NCBI GenBank assembly: GCA_002221725.1
Contig: NJFT01000014.1
Coordinates: 186,001 to 250,000 of the forward strand
From: Scedosporium boydii
Lineage: Eukaryota > Ascomycota > Sordariomycetes > Microascales > Microascaceae
Direction of reading: 5' to 3'
DNA length: 64,000 nt
Part shown: one piece after another, positions 10,743-23,266 of the stretch
Layout of the letters: every line of letters begins with the position of its first letter
Position numbering within the stretch: the first letter of the stretch is position 1
The notes under the pieces: model-generated
Seen by the model: the letters and a program-made list of their open reading frames with translations, nothing else
Database searches by the model: none
What the model was told of the DNA's origin: nothing
Program-made: the position numbers and the translations under genes

Positions 10743-13591
10743 GGATTGGCCTTTTTCCTGTTCTAGTCTAGAACACTAGGTGCATGACCCGATGTACCTG
10801 AGATGTTTCTTCGGTGGGGGTTATCTCTTTCTCTTTTATTCTTTCTTCCTTTCCCTTTTCCTCTTCTTTATATGAAGCATGTTCTCTTTCTCATTCTTTG
10901 CCTTCGTGTCTTGGGTCCTCCTGGATCCATATCTCTTAACTGGAATCTTATGGTTGACACCCCAACGAATACCAAAACACGATATCTTGTGAACCTTCGC
11001 CATTGGCACCTGCCGCCTGCTCCCGGTATCATTTGCGAGAGGGGCATGATGTAGTAGTTATTATCAATCTAACCTCGCGACCACGTCAATCGGGGCCGTG
11101 ACCGCCGACAGACATTCGGACAAGATGAGGAGGGGTCAGCAATCGATCCACAAGCCCGTCTAGTTTACCTCATAGCATTTCCAGAAGCCTTCTAGTACAC
11201 TCGTCCCTCTCCTTAAAGATGGCTACATAGCCCGGCGGCATCATGGCATGTCACCTCGTAGTTCCTCTAGAGAGCGAGCATCACTTCTATTACGCGGCCG
11301 ATGCCCTTAACTTTCTAAGGATAATATGCCATTTTCTACAGACCTGAGCATCCCGTGCTGTTGTAGAGGGCAAGGACGATATCATCTCAGAAATTGGGAC
11401 AATATGACTGTGACTGTGCCTGACCGAGGAGATGCAGGAGGCGAAGGGGCAAGGGTCCCGGACAAGACGGGATGCCACCGTTTGGAAGACATGCGGCAGA
11501 AAACTGTGAGGTATTATTAGTCGCATGTCGATGCAGATGCGGTGCCGGTGGTATCCCAAAATTGACCAATTGATGCAGGTACATGCGCCATTCCTTCAAA
11601 GTTCTCAAGCTCAAGTAATTGTTGACAAATTTGACATCGTTGGCATCATTGGTCGTTGGGGTTTACTTCGTGCTTCGTCGGTGACGAATATGCTCGCCTG
11701 GGCCAGCGTCAGATCGTTATCAAAAGGTAGTATGACCAAGATTTCGCGCATTTGTTCTCGCGACACTAGACGATCGCATGCACTCTTGTCCTTTAACAGC
11801 AATGATGAGCAATGCCTTGAAGTGGGGGATCGGCTCGATCAGCCGGAATGGGGATTTGCGAAGACACTACTGCTTACACTATTTTGTGTCCTCGAGCTCT
11901 CGAGGTCGAAGTTTGATTCTCAAGCGATTAATTCCTCCTTCAAGTGTACCGAGGTACAATTCTATACTTCGTAGTCTTTAACAGAGAAGGGGCACCGAAC
12001 TAATTACTTCGGACCTCCAAAGTACTTCTCGACGCAATGCAACGTTGGAGAGAATACCGGAGAACATTTTCTCAGAAACCCCAAACACGAATCCCAAATG
12101 GATCCCCTTAGAAGGACCCTAAACCTCCCGGGCCCTGCACCAGGGATTGTAATTGGTGGCACTAAAGTGGAAGCTGAACTTTGCGAGCGACGGCACGCAA
12201 GAAGCAAGCTGAACACCCACATCCAGTGGAGAATTGATCAAGATTTTCTTCTCTCTCTAACTACACTACCACCTGGGCAAATCCGGCTCCAGATTCCGGA
12301 GTGGACGAAGCACCCTGCTAGACCTGCTAATAGAGATTGGAATCGTACGAAGATTCAAAGAATGCCGGACCTAGCGCCGATACCGCTGCCGGCATCATTA
12401 AATCCTTCGTTATTAACAAATTACTCACGTATTTTCACGCGCGAAGGATTGACGAAATTGAGCACATTATTAGTAGTTCGTTCGACGTCGAGGTGGGTGT
12501 CCCATCGAGACGACTCGGCATGTTCGGAAAGCCATTCAGCCAGCACCCAAGTTGGGGGGATGGGAATGGGGAATGTGGGCGCACACTTGCCGGCGGCTGG
12601 GCTGCCAAGCAATCTTATTTCCTTGTCTGCTCGAAACTCGCCCTTGATCGTACACCGAGGGAGCGAGAGCATTCCCGCCTGCCTGACTGGGCGAGTGCAT
12701 GGCGCAAGGGAGCAACCAGGATTACTACGTTGTAGGTGTAGGTCTTCACGTTGCCTCCTCTCGTACTTCGTAGTTTATCATTTTCTTCGTCACATGCAGG
12801 AATCACAGAATTCCAAAGATCCCCTCAACTTTTCCAGAAGAGAGTCTTATCGTTTATTTCCTCTTTGGAAACCGAGAACTGAGACACACCCAACCATCCG
12901 TGGGGTTCCATGTCCCACATTTTTTAAGTGGACTTTTGCGCTCTGCAGGGCTCTCTGCAAAGCAAACTTTCCTTCCTTGCTGGGAACCGTGGGCCGAGAT
13001 GGAGCCCCTGATGTGAAACTACATTCCTTGGGTGGGTGATCTCTCTGCTCAGCCCTGTTGAGATTCCCCCTTCAAGCCCACTTCGTTATGCAAAGCTGCC
13101 ACCCAATTCCTGGGATTTTCCGCCCCACCCCTTTCTGTGCCGTGTATGTAGATACCAGACCCTCTCCGAAGATGGCATGTTATGAGTCGTGCCCTGCATG
13201 TCACTGGATGCTTTTTTTTTCACTTTTTTTCACTTCTGATCCTGCCGATCGTGGAGGTCGCGTCATGTCAGTGCTAACGGTGGAGGTCGCAGTCTTCACA
13301 ATGCAACTTTAAATCCTCGGAACCCCAGCCGAATCCCTCTCCCCGTCGCTTCTGTGACTTCTCCGATCCATAAAAATCTGTGTCTCCCCCCAGGATCCCG
13401 GCACGGAGTGGCCCCTCCTTCGATGCTGTACCTGACTGGTTTCTCAATATCACCCAGTCGACACGCCAATTCTTAGGACATATCGAATCTCACCCTCGCC
13501 TGTCTTTACTTGTTCTGCTTTCATGGTTTAAGACTACGTGGACTAGAACCCTCTTTCGACTGTCTTCCAGCCGAGTCGGCCGTCGACAATC
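10743..13591. other. Long intergenic stretch without supported genes
   Basis: Nearly 3 kb with only chance-looking ORFs. The longest is a 313-codon plus-strand ORF at 12098-13039, but its composition (Arg/Ser/Leu-rich, no domain) resembles noncoding DNA. T- and C-rich runs near 10815-10870 and 13210-13240 look like pyrimidine tracts. The last few hundred bases should hold the promoter of the rhodopsin-like gene. Confidence 0.4.
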
Positions 13592-15162
13592 ATGGCAGTT
13601 TCCGGAAACCTTCCCGGCGAGAGCAATGCCTTCATGGTGCAAATCCCATGCATCGTCTTCTTCGCGCTCACGCCCATTTTCGTCGGAATCCGGGTGTGGT
13701 CAAGAATAAAACTGCGATCCGGCCTGTCCTGGGATGACTGGACGATCTTGGTCTCGTTCGTACGGCACTCCTTGTTTCTTCGCAATGCTCCACGCTGACA
13801 TCTTGTCTTTTTCACCTCTAGGTCTGCACTATGGTCGTTGCGATTCTGATGATGATATCCTGCGAATATGGCTTTGGAAAGCACATGAAAGACTTGTCTG
13901 TCCCCAACAAACTCATGGCACTCAAGGTAATAAGGACCGGTGTTACTTTCTTTCCTTTCTATTAATCCTGTCTCGTATTACTCAAGGCCCAAGTGCCGTG
14001 GATATTGCGATCAACTTGGGGCCCTCATGCCCTCGATATTCGATAATGGCTAATCGACCGGCAGCTCTTCTATATCGCCCAAATCTTTTACAAGTTGACA
14101 ATCAATCTCACCAAGGCCTCCATCGTCCTTCTGTTCCTCCGAATCTTCGTCCAGAGATGGTTCTGCATCACGTGCTATACGCTCCTCTCGATCATCGTCG
14201 CCTACATGGTTGCCACGACTGCGTCGTCCATCTTCCAGTGCACTCCGATTCCTCGAGCCTGGGACAGGAGCATTGCGGGCACTTGCATCTCCCTCACGAT
14301 AAACTGGAATGCCAATGCCGGGTATTCCATCGCCACTGATATCATCATTATACTTTTACCACAGTATCCTATTTGGAAATCAAAACTGCCAGTTAATCAG
14401 AAGAGGGCTCTGATGGCCGTCTTTGCACTTGGTGGATTGTAAGTAAATGTCTCGGATTTCACGGACGGGTTGTGACAACTTGAGATCGCTAACTGTAAAC
14501 CAGCGTCACGGTGACAAGTATCCTACGGTCAACGACTCTCAATTTCTCGACCACAAGTCCTGACACGACGTGTAAGTTGGGTTCCCCATCAATACCCGCA
14601 ACTCCACGTCCTAATTACGCGATATTCTCCGATATTCCTCCACAGTCGCTACTAGCGCAGGAACGGCGTATCCTTTATCAACTTTCCAGCCACTAACACG
14701 TTCTTTTCAACAGATGACATCACCTCCACTTTATGGACCATGATCGAGATGCACGTCGCCATCATCTGCGCTTGTCTCCCCATGTGCAAACTCCCCCTCA
14801 CCTACATATTCCCGAAATTGTTCCCCACCATCGGCGGTTCCTCAGCCCACGGCTCCGGCGGCGCCTCTCACCACCAGTACAGCAACGCGACTCGGGATGG
14901 CGGACGGAACGACTGGTCGGGCTACCCTTCCAGGAGGGAGCAGCTCCAAAAGGCGGGAATCAGCCTTGCCACCGTATCGGCAAGGACGAATAGCGGAGAC
15001 GACACGAGCGAAGAGTACATGCTTGACACGGTGGCCGGCAAGTCGAGCCACACACACGACCCTGACGCGGGAGGCATATTTACGGGAGAGGAATCGACTC
15101 ATAGGAATCAAATTCGAATGACCAAGGGCTATCATGTGAGCTATGAAAAAGACAGGCAATGA
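13592..15162 (+). CDS. Rhodopsin-domain seven-helix membrane protein (PTH11/SAT4-related)
   Basis: Integral membrane protein of 387 residues from the fungal rhodopsin-domain family that includes PTH11-like receptors and SAT4-like proteins. Five exons were placed by splice signals and family conservation: 13592-13759, 13822-13926, 14065-14438, 14504-14571 and 14714-15162. Typical stretches are LSWDDWTILVS, LFYIAQIFYKLTINLTKASIVLLFLRIF, SSIFQCTPIPRAWD and IIIILLPQYPIWKSKL. The fifth exon carries the last helix (IEMHVAIICACLPMCK) and a hydrophilic cytosolic tail of about 110 residues. Unlike the relative at 30576 it lacks an extracellular CFEM domain. Introns two and four (138 and 142 bp) are longer than the others and could hide a small exon. 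Ligand and signalling partner are unknown. Confidence 0.85.
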
Positions 15163-16807
15163 TGAGGAGGGGGGAGCGTGGAGGAATGAAGCACGAAGAG
15201 AAGGATCAATGCGAAAAAGATCCAACAGCCCCAGAGGTACCGGATCAGCGGAACTCGGCGCGCGGACGGAAATCACGAAGCGAAAATTAAGAACAGATAA
15301 AAAGGTGGTGGAATGCGTAATGAGCCAATGTAAGATACCATGTCGAATAGCAATCTACGGATTGGGATCATCGTCTGGCCCACGATAGGTGCGGCGCCAA
15401 ATGCATAACGGAGAAATGATACCCGGAGATCAGACGAGCCTTCAACAGATTCGGTGACAGTAGAGTTGCTTCTCTGCTACCAGCCATCTGGGAGATGCCG
15501 AGAAAGTCTGGGCTGCCCGGAGAAGTGATGTGTCGGGTTGTGGGGGAAACAGAACGGAGGAAGACATACTACTTGGTTAGAGACACTTCGGTATGAGTTA
15601 CAGACTGGCCGCGAGACAAGCCCAGGCGCCTAGAGTTGTATCCTTCAGGCTTCCCAATGTAATATTACTACTTTAATAGGACCAGCGCCATGGATGGTTG
15701 GATGCCAAGGACACAAGAGCCGAGAATCGAGAGGTCTAGTCCTTTGAAAGGAGAGATTTTGGAACTTAGCCTCCGTTCGCTTCTCCCGAGCGTCATAGAA
15801 CCGGGTCTGACTGCTGAGGCTACAGCTCGAATGCCGAGCAGGTGCGTATCCCATGCTCTCGACAATCCATTCACCCATTAACAGCAAAGTGGATTGGTAT
15901 CATTTGAAAATTGAGTATTGCAAGAGAGGAAAGCTGTGTTGGAAGTGTGCCATTCCCTTGGCCTAGTTCTGGATAGGTTCCGACGCTGAACACGCGATTA
16001 GATTATTGACGAGGCTAGAAGTGTGGACGTCGTCGTCCATGAGATTGTCGAAGAGCTCCTCTTCCTCATCAACCCGATTGACGCAGTTGATTAGGTCCAC
16101 ACCACTTGGGTGATCATCGCGTAAAATGACCATGAGGCCTGGGTCTCCAGAAGTAGGTTTTAAAGGAATCGGAACTTCGATTGCCTTCGAACGCCCTACC
16201 GTTATGGCTGATGGGAGTCGATCTGCGTTCCAGAGTGAGCTTTCTAAGAACATCAGGGAAGTGGCTCTCTAAGGTCACCCAAGAGGATCTTTGTCTGTTC
16301 CTGTCACAGAACGATGGTGGATTCAATGACGTCATCATCGAAGGAGACCTCACGCTCAAGTGCTATCCCGGTACAAAAAGAAAACGAACGCAAATGTTTG
16401 GCCCTAATCTAGGTTGGTATATCTCGGTATTCTCTGTCCAAAAGCGGATCAGAGATGTCCCCGGTGGAGTAGCGAGAGCGTTTACTTCTGGTACCCGTCT
16501 TCTCAGTTCTGGCGTCAGTTAACATCTTGTCCGATTCTCCAAGGATAGATGCGAAGATTATCACGTTTTGTTGGGATCAGTTGGGAGGAAGGAAGAGCTT
16601 CTAGTCTGTGGAAGTTGACTCACTCACATACAATGTGTGTATGCTTTTCGGCAACGATGGCAGGGATATGCAGCAACCATAGTAGCAGTGGCAATGCAGA
16701 AATATCATGTGGCTTCGGCAAGAATGCCCCCAGAAATTCAAGTATTCAGTGATTAGCCTGAGTTAGAGCCGTCAATTGGCCCGGTTACGCAGTCCTAGGC
16801 AGGGCCG
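15163..16807. other. Intergenic between convergent genes; weak coding hints near 15963-16360
   Basis: Mostly featureless. On the minus strand 15963-16150 encodes an acidic tail (VDEEEELFDNLMDDDVHTS) ending in a stop, and the adjoining 16114-16359 is open in another frame. These could be exons of a small unrecognised gene, but no start, splice pair or family supports it. Confidence 0.3.
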
Positions 16808-18893
16808 CTAAGGTAGCCGAAGAAATACTTCCATCAACTTCTCAAATTGAGGGCTGCCCAGCCCCGTAACAGCATCCCACCCGCACGTTGCCTCAAACGC
16901 CCTGTCCACGCCGCACCCGAAATTATACCCAGTATTCACATCGCGCATAATCTCCTTCTTGAATGCGTATAGCACCGGATTGACAAACCCCACTGTAGTC
17001 TTGTTCGCCAGCAGCCGTGCGTTGTTCACTCTGGCTAGCATTGATGCGAATACGGGCGCCGAGGCCGAGGTGCCTGTGAGACGACGAAGACCGCCGTTGG
17101 TCTGCACCAAGAACTCGTGCGCTCTAAGGGAGACATCTGGGTAGCCACGGCCTTTGGCATTGTAGTAGCCTGATGCTGCGAGGTCGCCAAGGTGGGTGTC
17201 GTTTGTGAGATAGTCGGCGATGTGAGGGGCTTGGAAAGACAGTGCGTCAAATATGGTGCTGAATCCCCCACCCGAGCTGGCGATGGCCCCAGAGACATTA
17301 GCGAAGAGCGCGGTCTCAGGTGGGAACCACGGCTCCGAGGCATTCCACGTCGCATTAGTCTCCGAGAGCTGTGTACCACCGACGCAGGTAACGTATGGGC
17401 AGGAGCAAGGGAAAAGCACACTGAAGTACCCGTCGCCCTGTTGCAGGCCGCCCGTCGCCGGGTTGCGACATTGACCGAGCTGGTCTGTGGTTCCAGTATC
17501 GCCTGACGCGGCAACAACGGTGATGCCTTGTAAGGTAAGAGCCATGTACTCCTGACACTGTCTCTCAAGGTACTCCTGTGGGAAAGAGGCCTCGTTCCAG
17601 CCGTAGGAGATACTGATGATCTTTGGCGGCGTATAGGCTCCGCAATCAGATGCATTGTATCCTCCTGGAAGCGGATCGGGATAAACAGGGTCGTATTGTG
17701 GATTCAGGCCTGTCTCACAGTACTCGCGTGAGAAGGCCGCAAGCATCGTGTTGAGGTTGCCACCGATTAATCTGTCCCCGACCTTGGCAAATGGCAAATG
17801 TTAGTTAGCACCACGGTCCTCTCTCTGCTGGGTCCCATGAGCAATGCCATGCTACCAAGTTCGTCTATACGCGAAGCAATCAAAGTATGGCACGTCTTAC
17901 CTGAATGTTTGTCACGGGATGCGGATATGTCAGGGCCATCGTGTACTCGTGGTCCAGATTGGCTTCCAGGTTGAACAGCCAACTTAGATTCGTTGTCAGA
18001 CGATATCCCCCGTTTATCTCGAGCACTTCTGGCCGCCGCCCCACGATCTCCGGCTGAAATCTCGAGAAAAATGCGTCCAGGTCAGCGGGAATCCAGGTCG
18101 CCATGGACGGAAGGAACACCCCAAATGATGAATTTGGATGGATAGGCTCTGCAGGGTTGAGTTTTGGGAAGCCATACAGTTGGCGGAGGCAATCCGGGGT
18201 GGTCCAATCGTGGCAGTTAACTGGGAGGGCGGATGAGTTGGATTGCCCGTTTGACAGCAACGCTGCACCCCGGGACTTGGGTCTCACCATAGACCCTGTG
18301 ACGTACGCAGAAGCGGACCGCTGACCAGAAACTAACCGACGAAAAGACGAAGGTTCCGCAGGTGTGACGAAGTCAACCATGTCAGATATCGATCGAGGTA
18401 GGTAATAGGTGTCAGCCATCGCCCAGGGAATCTCGTCATTCCCGAATTCAAGTAAATCGGTCTTCAAAAGTGAATTCGCTTGGCTAACGTTGGCTTCGAA
18501 GGTAACATGGCCAAAATCTCGAGATATGCCTGCCATAGCGATACCTGAATCGATGAGCCATTGGACAACTGAGTGTACCGCTTCTTCTGGAGGTGACAAC
18601 AACTCGCCTACTTCACGAGCTGTTAGCCATTGACCATATGCGTTCGATTCAGGGTCTGAGAGGCTTCTTAGTATGCGTTCTGCATGTGACACCTGCTCGG
18701 ACGGAGTTTTTAAGGTAATATCTATGTGAAGAATTCGGTCCACGTGTGGCTTATGGGGCGGTCCATGGGGATATGAAGTAAGTATGGAGTTGGCTGTGCG
18801 AGTAACCAAGGATTCTGATGATCCAGTGGTAGGGTACGATGTTAAGGCAAGCCATGACAATGAGAGCAAAGGGATGACAACGGTGAACTTCAT
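16808..18893 (-). CDS. Sedolisin (S53) serine-carboxyl peptidase, tripeptidyl-peptidase-like, secreted
   Basis: Secreted acid protease of 655 residues. Exons are 18893-17901 and 17782-16808, with a 118-bp intron GTAAGA...CAAG in phase 0. It has a signal peptide (MKFTVVIPLLSLSWLALTSY), then a Pro-kumamolisin activation domain (to about residue 190, with YGQWLTAREVGELLSPPEE), then the S53 catalytic domain. All catalytic residues are present: Glu310 and Asp314 (NLEANLDHEY), oxyanion-stabilising Asp426 (AASGDTG) and Ser570 (GTSASAP). The C-terminal DVNTGYNFGCG and GWDAVTGLGSP belong to the calcium-binding region. Family members such as TPP1-like sedolisins and aorsin release tripeptides or cut endoproteolytically at acid pH; which applies here cannot be told. 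Several NxS/T sites suit a secreted glycoprotein. Confidence 0.93.
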
Positions 18894-19078
18894 GGTAGCT
18901 TGCTCTATGATACCTTGAACTTCGTAGGGAGAGGGAATAAGCGGACAAGCGATTGGTTGGCAGGCCGATTGGTGGACGCATGTTTCGAATGGAGTCGGAC
19001 CAGAGCGCAGGCCAGGAGCTTTATTGCCCGCACTCTCGCAACGCAGAGAGCTTGATCTAACTCAAAATTAAATTTTAT

Positions 19079-19345
19079 GATATACCATACAGGCCAGCCT
19101 ATCTTGTGTGATGCACCATGATACACTACACAAGCCAGCTCACACCATGTGATGCGTGATACAGGCCAGCCAGCTCACATTATATGATGATTATATGATA
19201 CATACAAGCGAGCCTTCACTGCGCAACGCATCATCACAATACACTACACAAGCCAGCTCACATTATATGATTATATGATGCACCATACAGGCTAGCCGAT
19301 ATTGTGTAATGCACCACAATACACTGCACAAGCCAGCTCACATAT
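19079..19345. repeat. Imperfect tandem repeat array (ACAAGCCAGCTCACA units)
   Basis: The phrase ATACACTACACAAGCCAGCT occurs at 19121 and 19239 and, with one change, at 19319. In between are related blocks such as ACCATACAGGC and repeated ATTATATGAT. Spacings of 118 and 80 bp show rearranged units rather than a clean satellite. The array lies roughly 190-450 bp upstream of the sedolisin ATG. Confidence 0.65.
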
Positions 19346-19922
19346 CTCACCGTCAAAAGGGCTGGTACACGACGCGGACGACGGCAGTCACCTCTTTTCC
19401 AATCATATGACTCACGTGTATCCTATAGGTTACGTTTCACTCCCGCCCCTACGCTTCGATTTGGTCCGCAAATGCTACCCCACGATGGGTGGAGGGGGAT
19501 CTATTATTATCAAGCTCTTGTACTATCCGGCGTGGGCTGCAACCCGTCATCAGTAGCAATACAGTCAATTCTCTATCTTTGAAGCCCTACAAAAAGCACA
19601 CCAGTTCAACAAGAGGGCCTATCAATGCTTACGCAAATGGGCAATATGTAGTATTATTGTCTCTGTGCGTGCCTAACGAGAAACATTGCTGCTGTAAAGT
19701 GTACACGGATAACAGACTATGGGAAATACTACCATTATCCGTCTAGGAGTTGAACGAAAACGCGGGATCCAATCTATTCGACCAATCCAATCTATGTCAA
19801 GTGATGCTTTTCGTGGATTGCTAAATGATCAAGCCTTCGAAGACGAACTCAGAGAACAGATCCTTGGACTCCCTGCGCGGTTCTACAGGATAGAAATGTT
19901 TACTCTAACGAGCTGAAAGGAA

Positions 19923-19930
19923 TATAAAAA
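19923..19930 (+). promoter_or_regulatory. Putative TATA box of the small secreted peptide gene
   Basis: TATAAAAA lies about 140 bp before the ATG at 20070 and is followed by a CT-rich leader, the usual arrangement in strongly expressed filamentous-fungal genes. Confidence 0.5.
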
Positions 19931-20069
19931 TCATCAATGTCCATCTCATCATCTCTTCGGCTCTGTCCCGACACTCTCTCTTCCAACATCCGAACTAGCT
20001 CATCTCGGAAAAAAAAAAAAAAAAAGACGATTTGTCTTTACTCTTCCATTATTATCCAATACTTCCAAC

Positions 20070-20484
20070 ATGCACGTATCCGCGATTATTGCCGTGGCTT
20101 TCCTGGGTGCTGCCCTTGGCATTCCCGTTCAGGAGTTGTCAGCTACAGATATCAAGGAGAAAAGAGTGAGTTTATAGCCGTTTTCGCAACTGACCCTTTA
20201 CCATAGTGTTTGACTCTCACATACTTGGAAACCGCATGGCTAATGTTATCCTAGGGCTTCACCCCTGTGAGTTGCGGTTGTCTTGAGTTCCGACACACAG
20301 CTTGTTACTAATGTACGTCTAGGAGGCCTGTACTGGATTGTGCGCTGGACCTTGTGCCACGAATGCCCTTTTCTGTTTTACCTGCACTACCATCTGTAAC
20401 GGTTTGACTGAAGATGGCGGCGAAGTTGACCCTGAGGCCATTGTCAACGCTTTGAACGAAGCCACCTCTGATGTCGAGGTTTGA
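20070..20484 (+). CDS. Small secreted cysteine-rich peptide with Kex2 site (candidate effector or antimicrobial-like precursor)
   Basis: An 89-residue precursor read as three exons: 20070-20165, a 12-base micro-exon 20255-20266, and 20323-20484. It has a signal peptide (MHVSAIIAVAFLGAALG) and a short propeptide ending in Lys31-Arg32, a Kex2 cleavage site that falls exactly at the first exon boundary. The mature part begins GFTPEACTGLCAGPCATNAL and holds six cysteines within about 25 residues, then an acidic tail of about 30 residues. The micro-exon is supported by CTAG before it and GTGAGT after it; skipping it keeps frame and starts the mature peptide at EACTG. I know no family for it. The design (secretion, dibasic cleavage, dense cysteines) suits an effector, toxin-like or antimicrobial peptide, which is inference only. 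Confidence 0.65.
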
Positions 20485-23266
20485 AGGGATCGTTGTAAGG
20501 TCTAGCGGAAAAGTGCGAGATGGGATATCTGAGGATATTTGAGGAGTGGTGGATGATATATTTTGAGCCAGAGGAACGACGCATAGCAATATTGGATGTA
20601 GTTCTCACGTCCATATCGATGTCTGTACGCCCGCTGTGGCTTCAATACTAGTTGGTCTATATTTTCTGCAGAAGGTGTTTTCTGTATAAATGCCCTAAGG
20701 GATGCAATGCACCCCTACCAGCGCTCGCTCGAGTGGCGGAGTCTCGAAAAAGGAACGCTCAAAGCAAGTCGCTATTAGACACCGTCAGCATTGATGTGTT
20801 CAGTAATATGGTTATGCCTCATGCTCAGTCTCTAAGAATGGGGGTTAAATCAGCTGAAACTGAGCCTGGTGTGATCTGTCCGGAGCAAAAGCTGAATAGT
20901 GTCACGAGAGGTCGAGGCCAAGGTGGTCATTAGATTGGGGTCCTGTCACACACTTGCCTCGCCCTATCACATCGAATGCCGGTGTTGGGGCTATTCCGCT
21001 TCGTCTCGAGCAAAGTAACATAACCTAGCCGCCAAGGGAAGAGGCCCAGAGAGCCACATAATACGCCCCTCAGGGAGAAGATCTCCCGACGAAAGAAGTA
21101 TACCAAACAAGGCCAAGGACCTCACTGAGCTTACAAGCCAGGTGGTCAACAACCCGACCCGAAGGAAACCGAACCGTGTGGAGAGCATCCGACGGTACGG
21201 GCCCCCACCACTATGACCGAACTGACACATGCGCCATCCAAGTCACCGATCGCAGGAGAAGAGGAAACTGCACATGGCCGCCCGCTAGAGGATGAAAGCA
21301 CATAGGCCCAGTCATCTCGTCAAGAGCACAGGCACTCAATCACAACAGCCCGTAGCCCACGGCAAGAGTCATCGCCAGCTAGCAACTACCAGCCTGCCCA
21401 GTCATACAAAGCGGGCCGGCGAAACGGTAACTTACCAGGCCAGAAGTGGTTCCACTTGGTGCGCCGACGGAACGAAATGATCACCAAAGGTTCCAAGGAG
21501 GCTACAATGTACGAGATATTAGTGTGGGCAACGCCAGGTTCAATTGAGCCAAAATCGATTGATCTTCTGTTGCATCCTAGCATCGCTTTGGCTCTGACTT
21601 GAGACGAGTGTTGAGAAGGATGAAGATGACACGTTGGTGTGGTCTTGTGGTTTTGGAAATGTTGAGATTGTTGCGAGCCGCGCATGCTCTTAGGCAGAAG
21701 AATTCATCAGAATTCACCCAGTGAAGAAGAATCCGTGTGTTTAACTAATTCACTCTTTTTCTCTATTCTTCTAATTTTGGCTCGAGTCATGTTAATTGAA
21801 TATTATTGCAGGAATGGAGGAGAAAAGCAGGAAACCAGGTGCAGATCTCTGAATCTCGTAGATTCAGCACTAACCTTGTCTACCCATCTAAACATCAAGT
21901 GGAGATAGTTGAACACGTCCCTGGAGATATAGTTTAGGAATGACTCTTCATTTTAGTCGAAAATTTTGGTTCAGTGGTGTGGGATTTCGAATCCGAAGAG
22001 CGGGTTGGTTTAAATTCAACTGACTTCCAAGGGTTGACGATATAATATTTCAAAGGGCGCAGAAATGACACGGCGTTGCAGTTTCTAAAAATCCCTTCAA
22101 AAGAAGAAAATCCATTAATAATGCTGGAAGATTCTCGTGGGTGTCAAAGAGCCGGTTCTGTAAACTCCAAGGCTTTCGGGGCTAGTCTGGACAATCCCTG
22201 CGCCTTTGGCCTTGGGATGAGCTTATTGCGTCAGTCCTCAAGGCATTGATTGGAACGACCAAAAGAAGTCAAGTTTAACAGCGGCTTAGAAATGCGTTTC
22301 CGCAAAATCTGGCCCGAGTCACGCTAAAAGGTCGTTCTGCAGCCCAACGCCCTTGTCATTCCATGTAGTAAAACGGGCTCCGCTAGGATTTGCTTCGCTT
22401 GTGCTGATGGAGATTGAGGGGACGGCGGGTTCAATTATCGATCGATTGCGGTTTGTGACTCGTATGCAGAAACGAATCAAGCCGAACACGAGGCGCAAAG
22501 CATAGCCGCAAGCATAGCGTGTGAGGGCATCGAGATATCAAATGCCAAGAGATCTTGGCCTGTTGCACCCCGAGATGAAGATGGCCGTGTGACTCAAGCA
22601 AGCGCTATGCCGCCAGAGAAGAGTGGTGCGATGAGACAAAGACACAGCACAGCACAGAACAATGTTTGGAGGTGGTGTCCATCTTACCTCGTTCGGCAAT
22701 GGAGCTAACCAAGTTCGGATGTGGATGCCTGGAAAGTGGAATCTAGAATCAGGCGTGATTCATGTTCTTGCTCGCAAGGTACATGCCTTGTTGGTGGTCT
22801 GGACACCTTTGCCGCGTGTATCTTGCGTGCATCTTCGAGGATTTATTTTTCTGGTGGGCCTGGCCAACAACGGCGACGGCGAGATGTGACCCCCCAACCA
22901 CCCCTGTCCACTTTGCGCCCTCTCCAAGACGAAGACGAATACGCCAGCCCGGTGATGTTGTGGCTGACGCAGGTAGTTGCGCCCAACATTCTGCCCGGCC
23001 TTTTAGGATTCTGGGAACGGGCATTAGAAATCAAATGCGGGCAAGGCGCAATGTATCACTTCCACCTTGTGTATATAAAGAGTATGTGAATCCCCTTCCG
23101 GCCTCAGGTTTACAGAAGCGTCTATCAGCCAGGTCAACAACAAGTGCAACATACTCAATATATCAACACCAACATCTCCTCAAACTCTTCTCTATACCAT
23201 CTTCTATATACCCTCATCCTATATAAACCCTTCCAATCTACTAGACTTCCTTCACAAGCCTTGACA
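20485..23266. other. Long intergenic stretch, no supported gene
   Basis: Nearly 2.8 kb with short chance ORFs only. Composition is uneven and no terminal repeats or tRNA-like folds were found by eye. The last 250 bp form the promoter and pyrimidine-rich leader of the next small gene. Confidence 0.4.
23071..23080 (+). promoter_or_regulatory. TATA box and CT-rich leader of the 75-residue protein gene
   Basis: GTATATAAAG at 23071-23080 is a near-consensus TATA box about 190 bp upstream of the ATG at 23267. The following leader is rich in CAACA, CTC and TATACC runs, typical of highly transcribed fungal genes. Confidence 0.6.

Larger units (their letters stand above)
18894..20069. other. Divergent promoter region between sedolisin and small secreted peptide genes
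   Basis: About 1.2 kb holding the promoters of two divergent secreted-protein genes. Distinct parts are an imperfect tandem repeat tract at 19079-19345, a TATA box near 19923 for the plus-strand gene, and an A-run of about 17 near 20011. No other coding region is supported. Confidence 0.5.

Noticed and set aside
11525..11974. 149-codon plus ORF and the opposing minus ORF at 11611-11802
   Set aside because: Both strands look equally (weakly) coding and neither has a start context, splice site or family.
12098..13039. 313-codon plus-strand ORF as a gene
   Set aside because: Composition is Arg/Ser/Leu-rich with no domain, no plausible neighbouring exons, and coding-like texture is absent; judged a chance ORF.
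20990..21700. Possible LTR or LINE relic
   Set aside because: No terminal repeats, reverse-transcriptase or integrase motifs could be read; left as intergenic.
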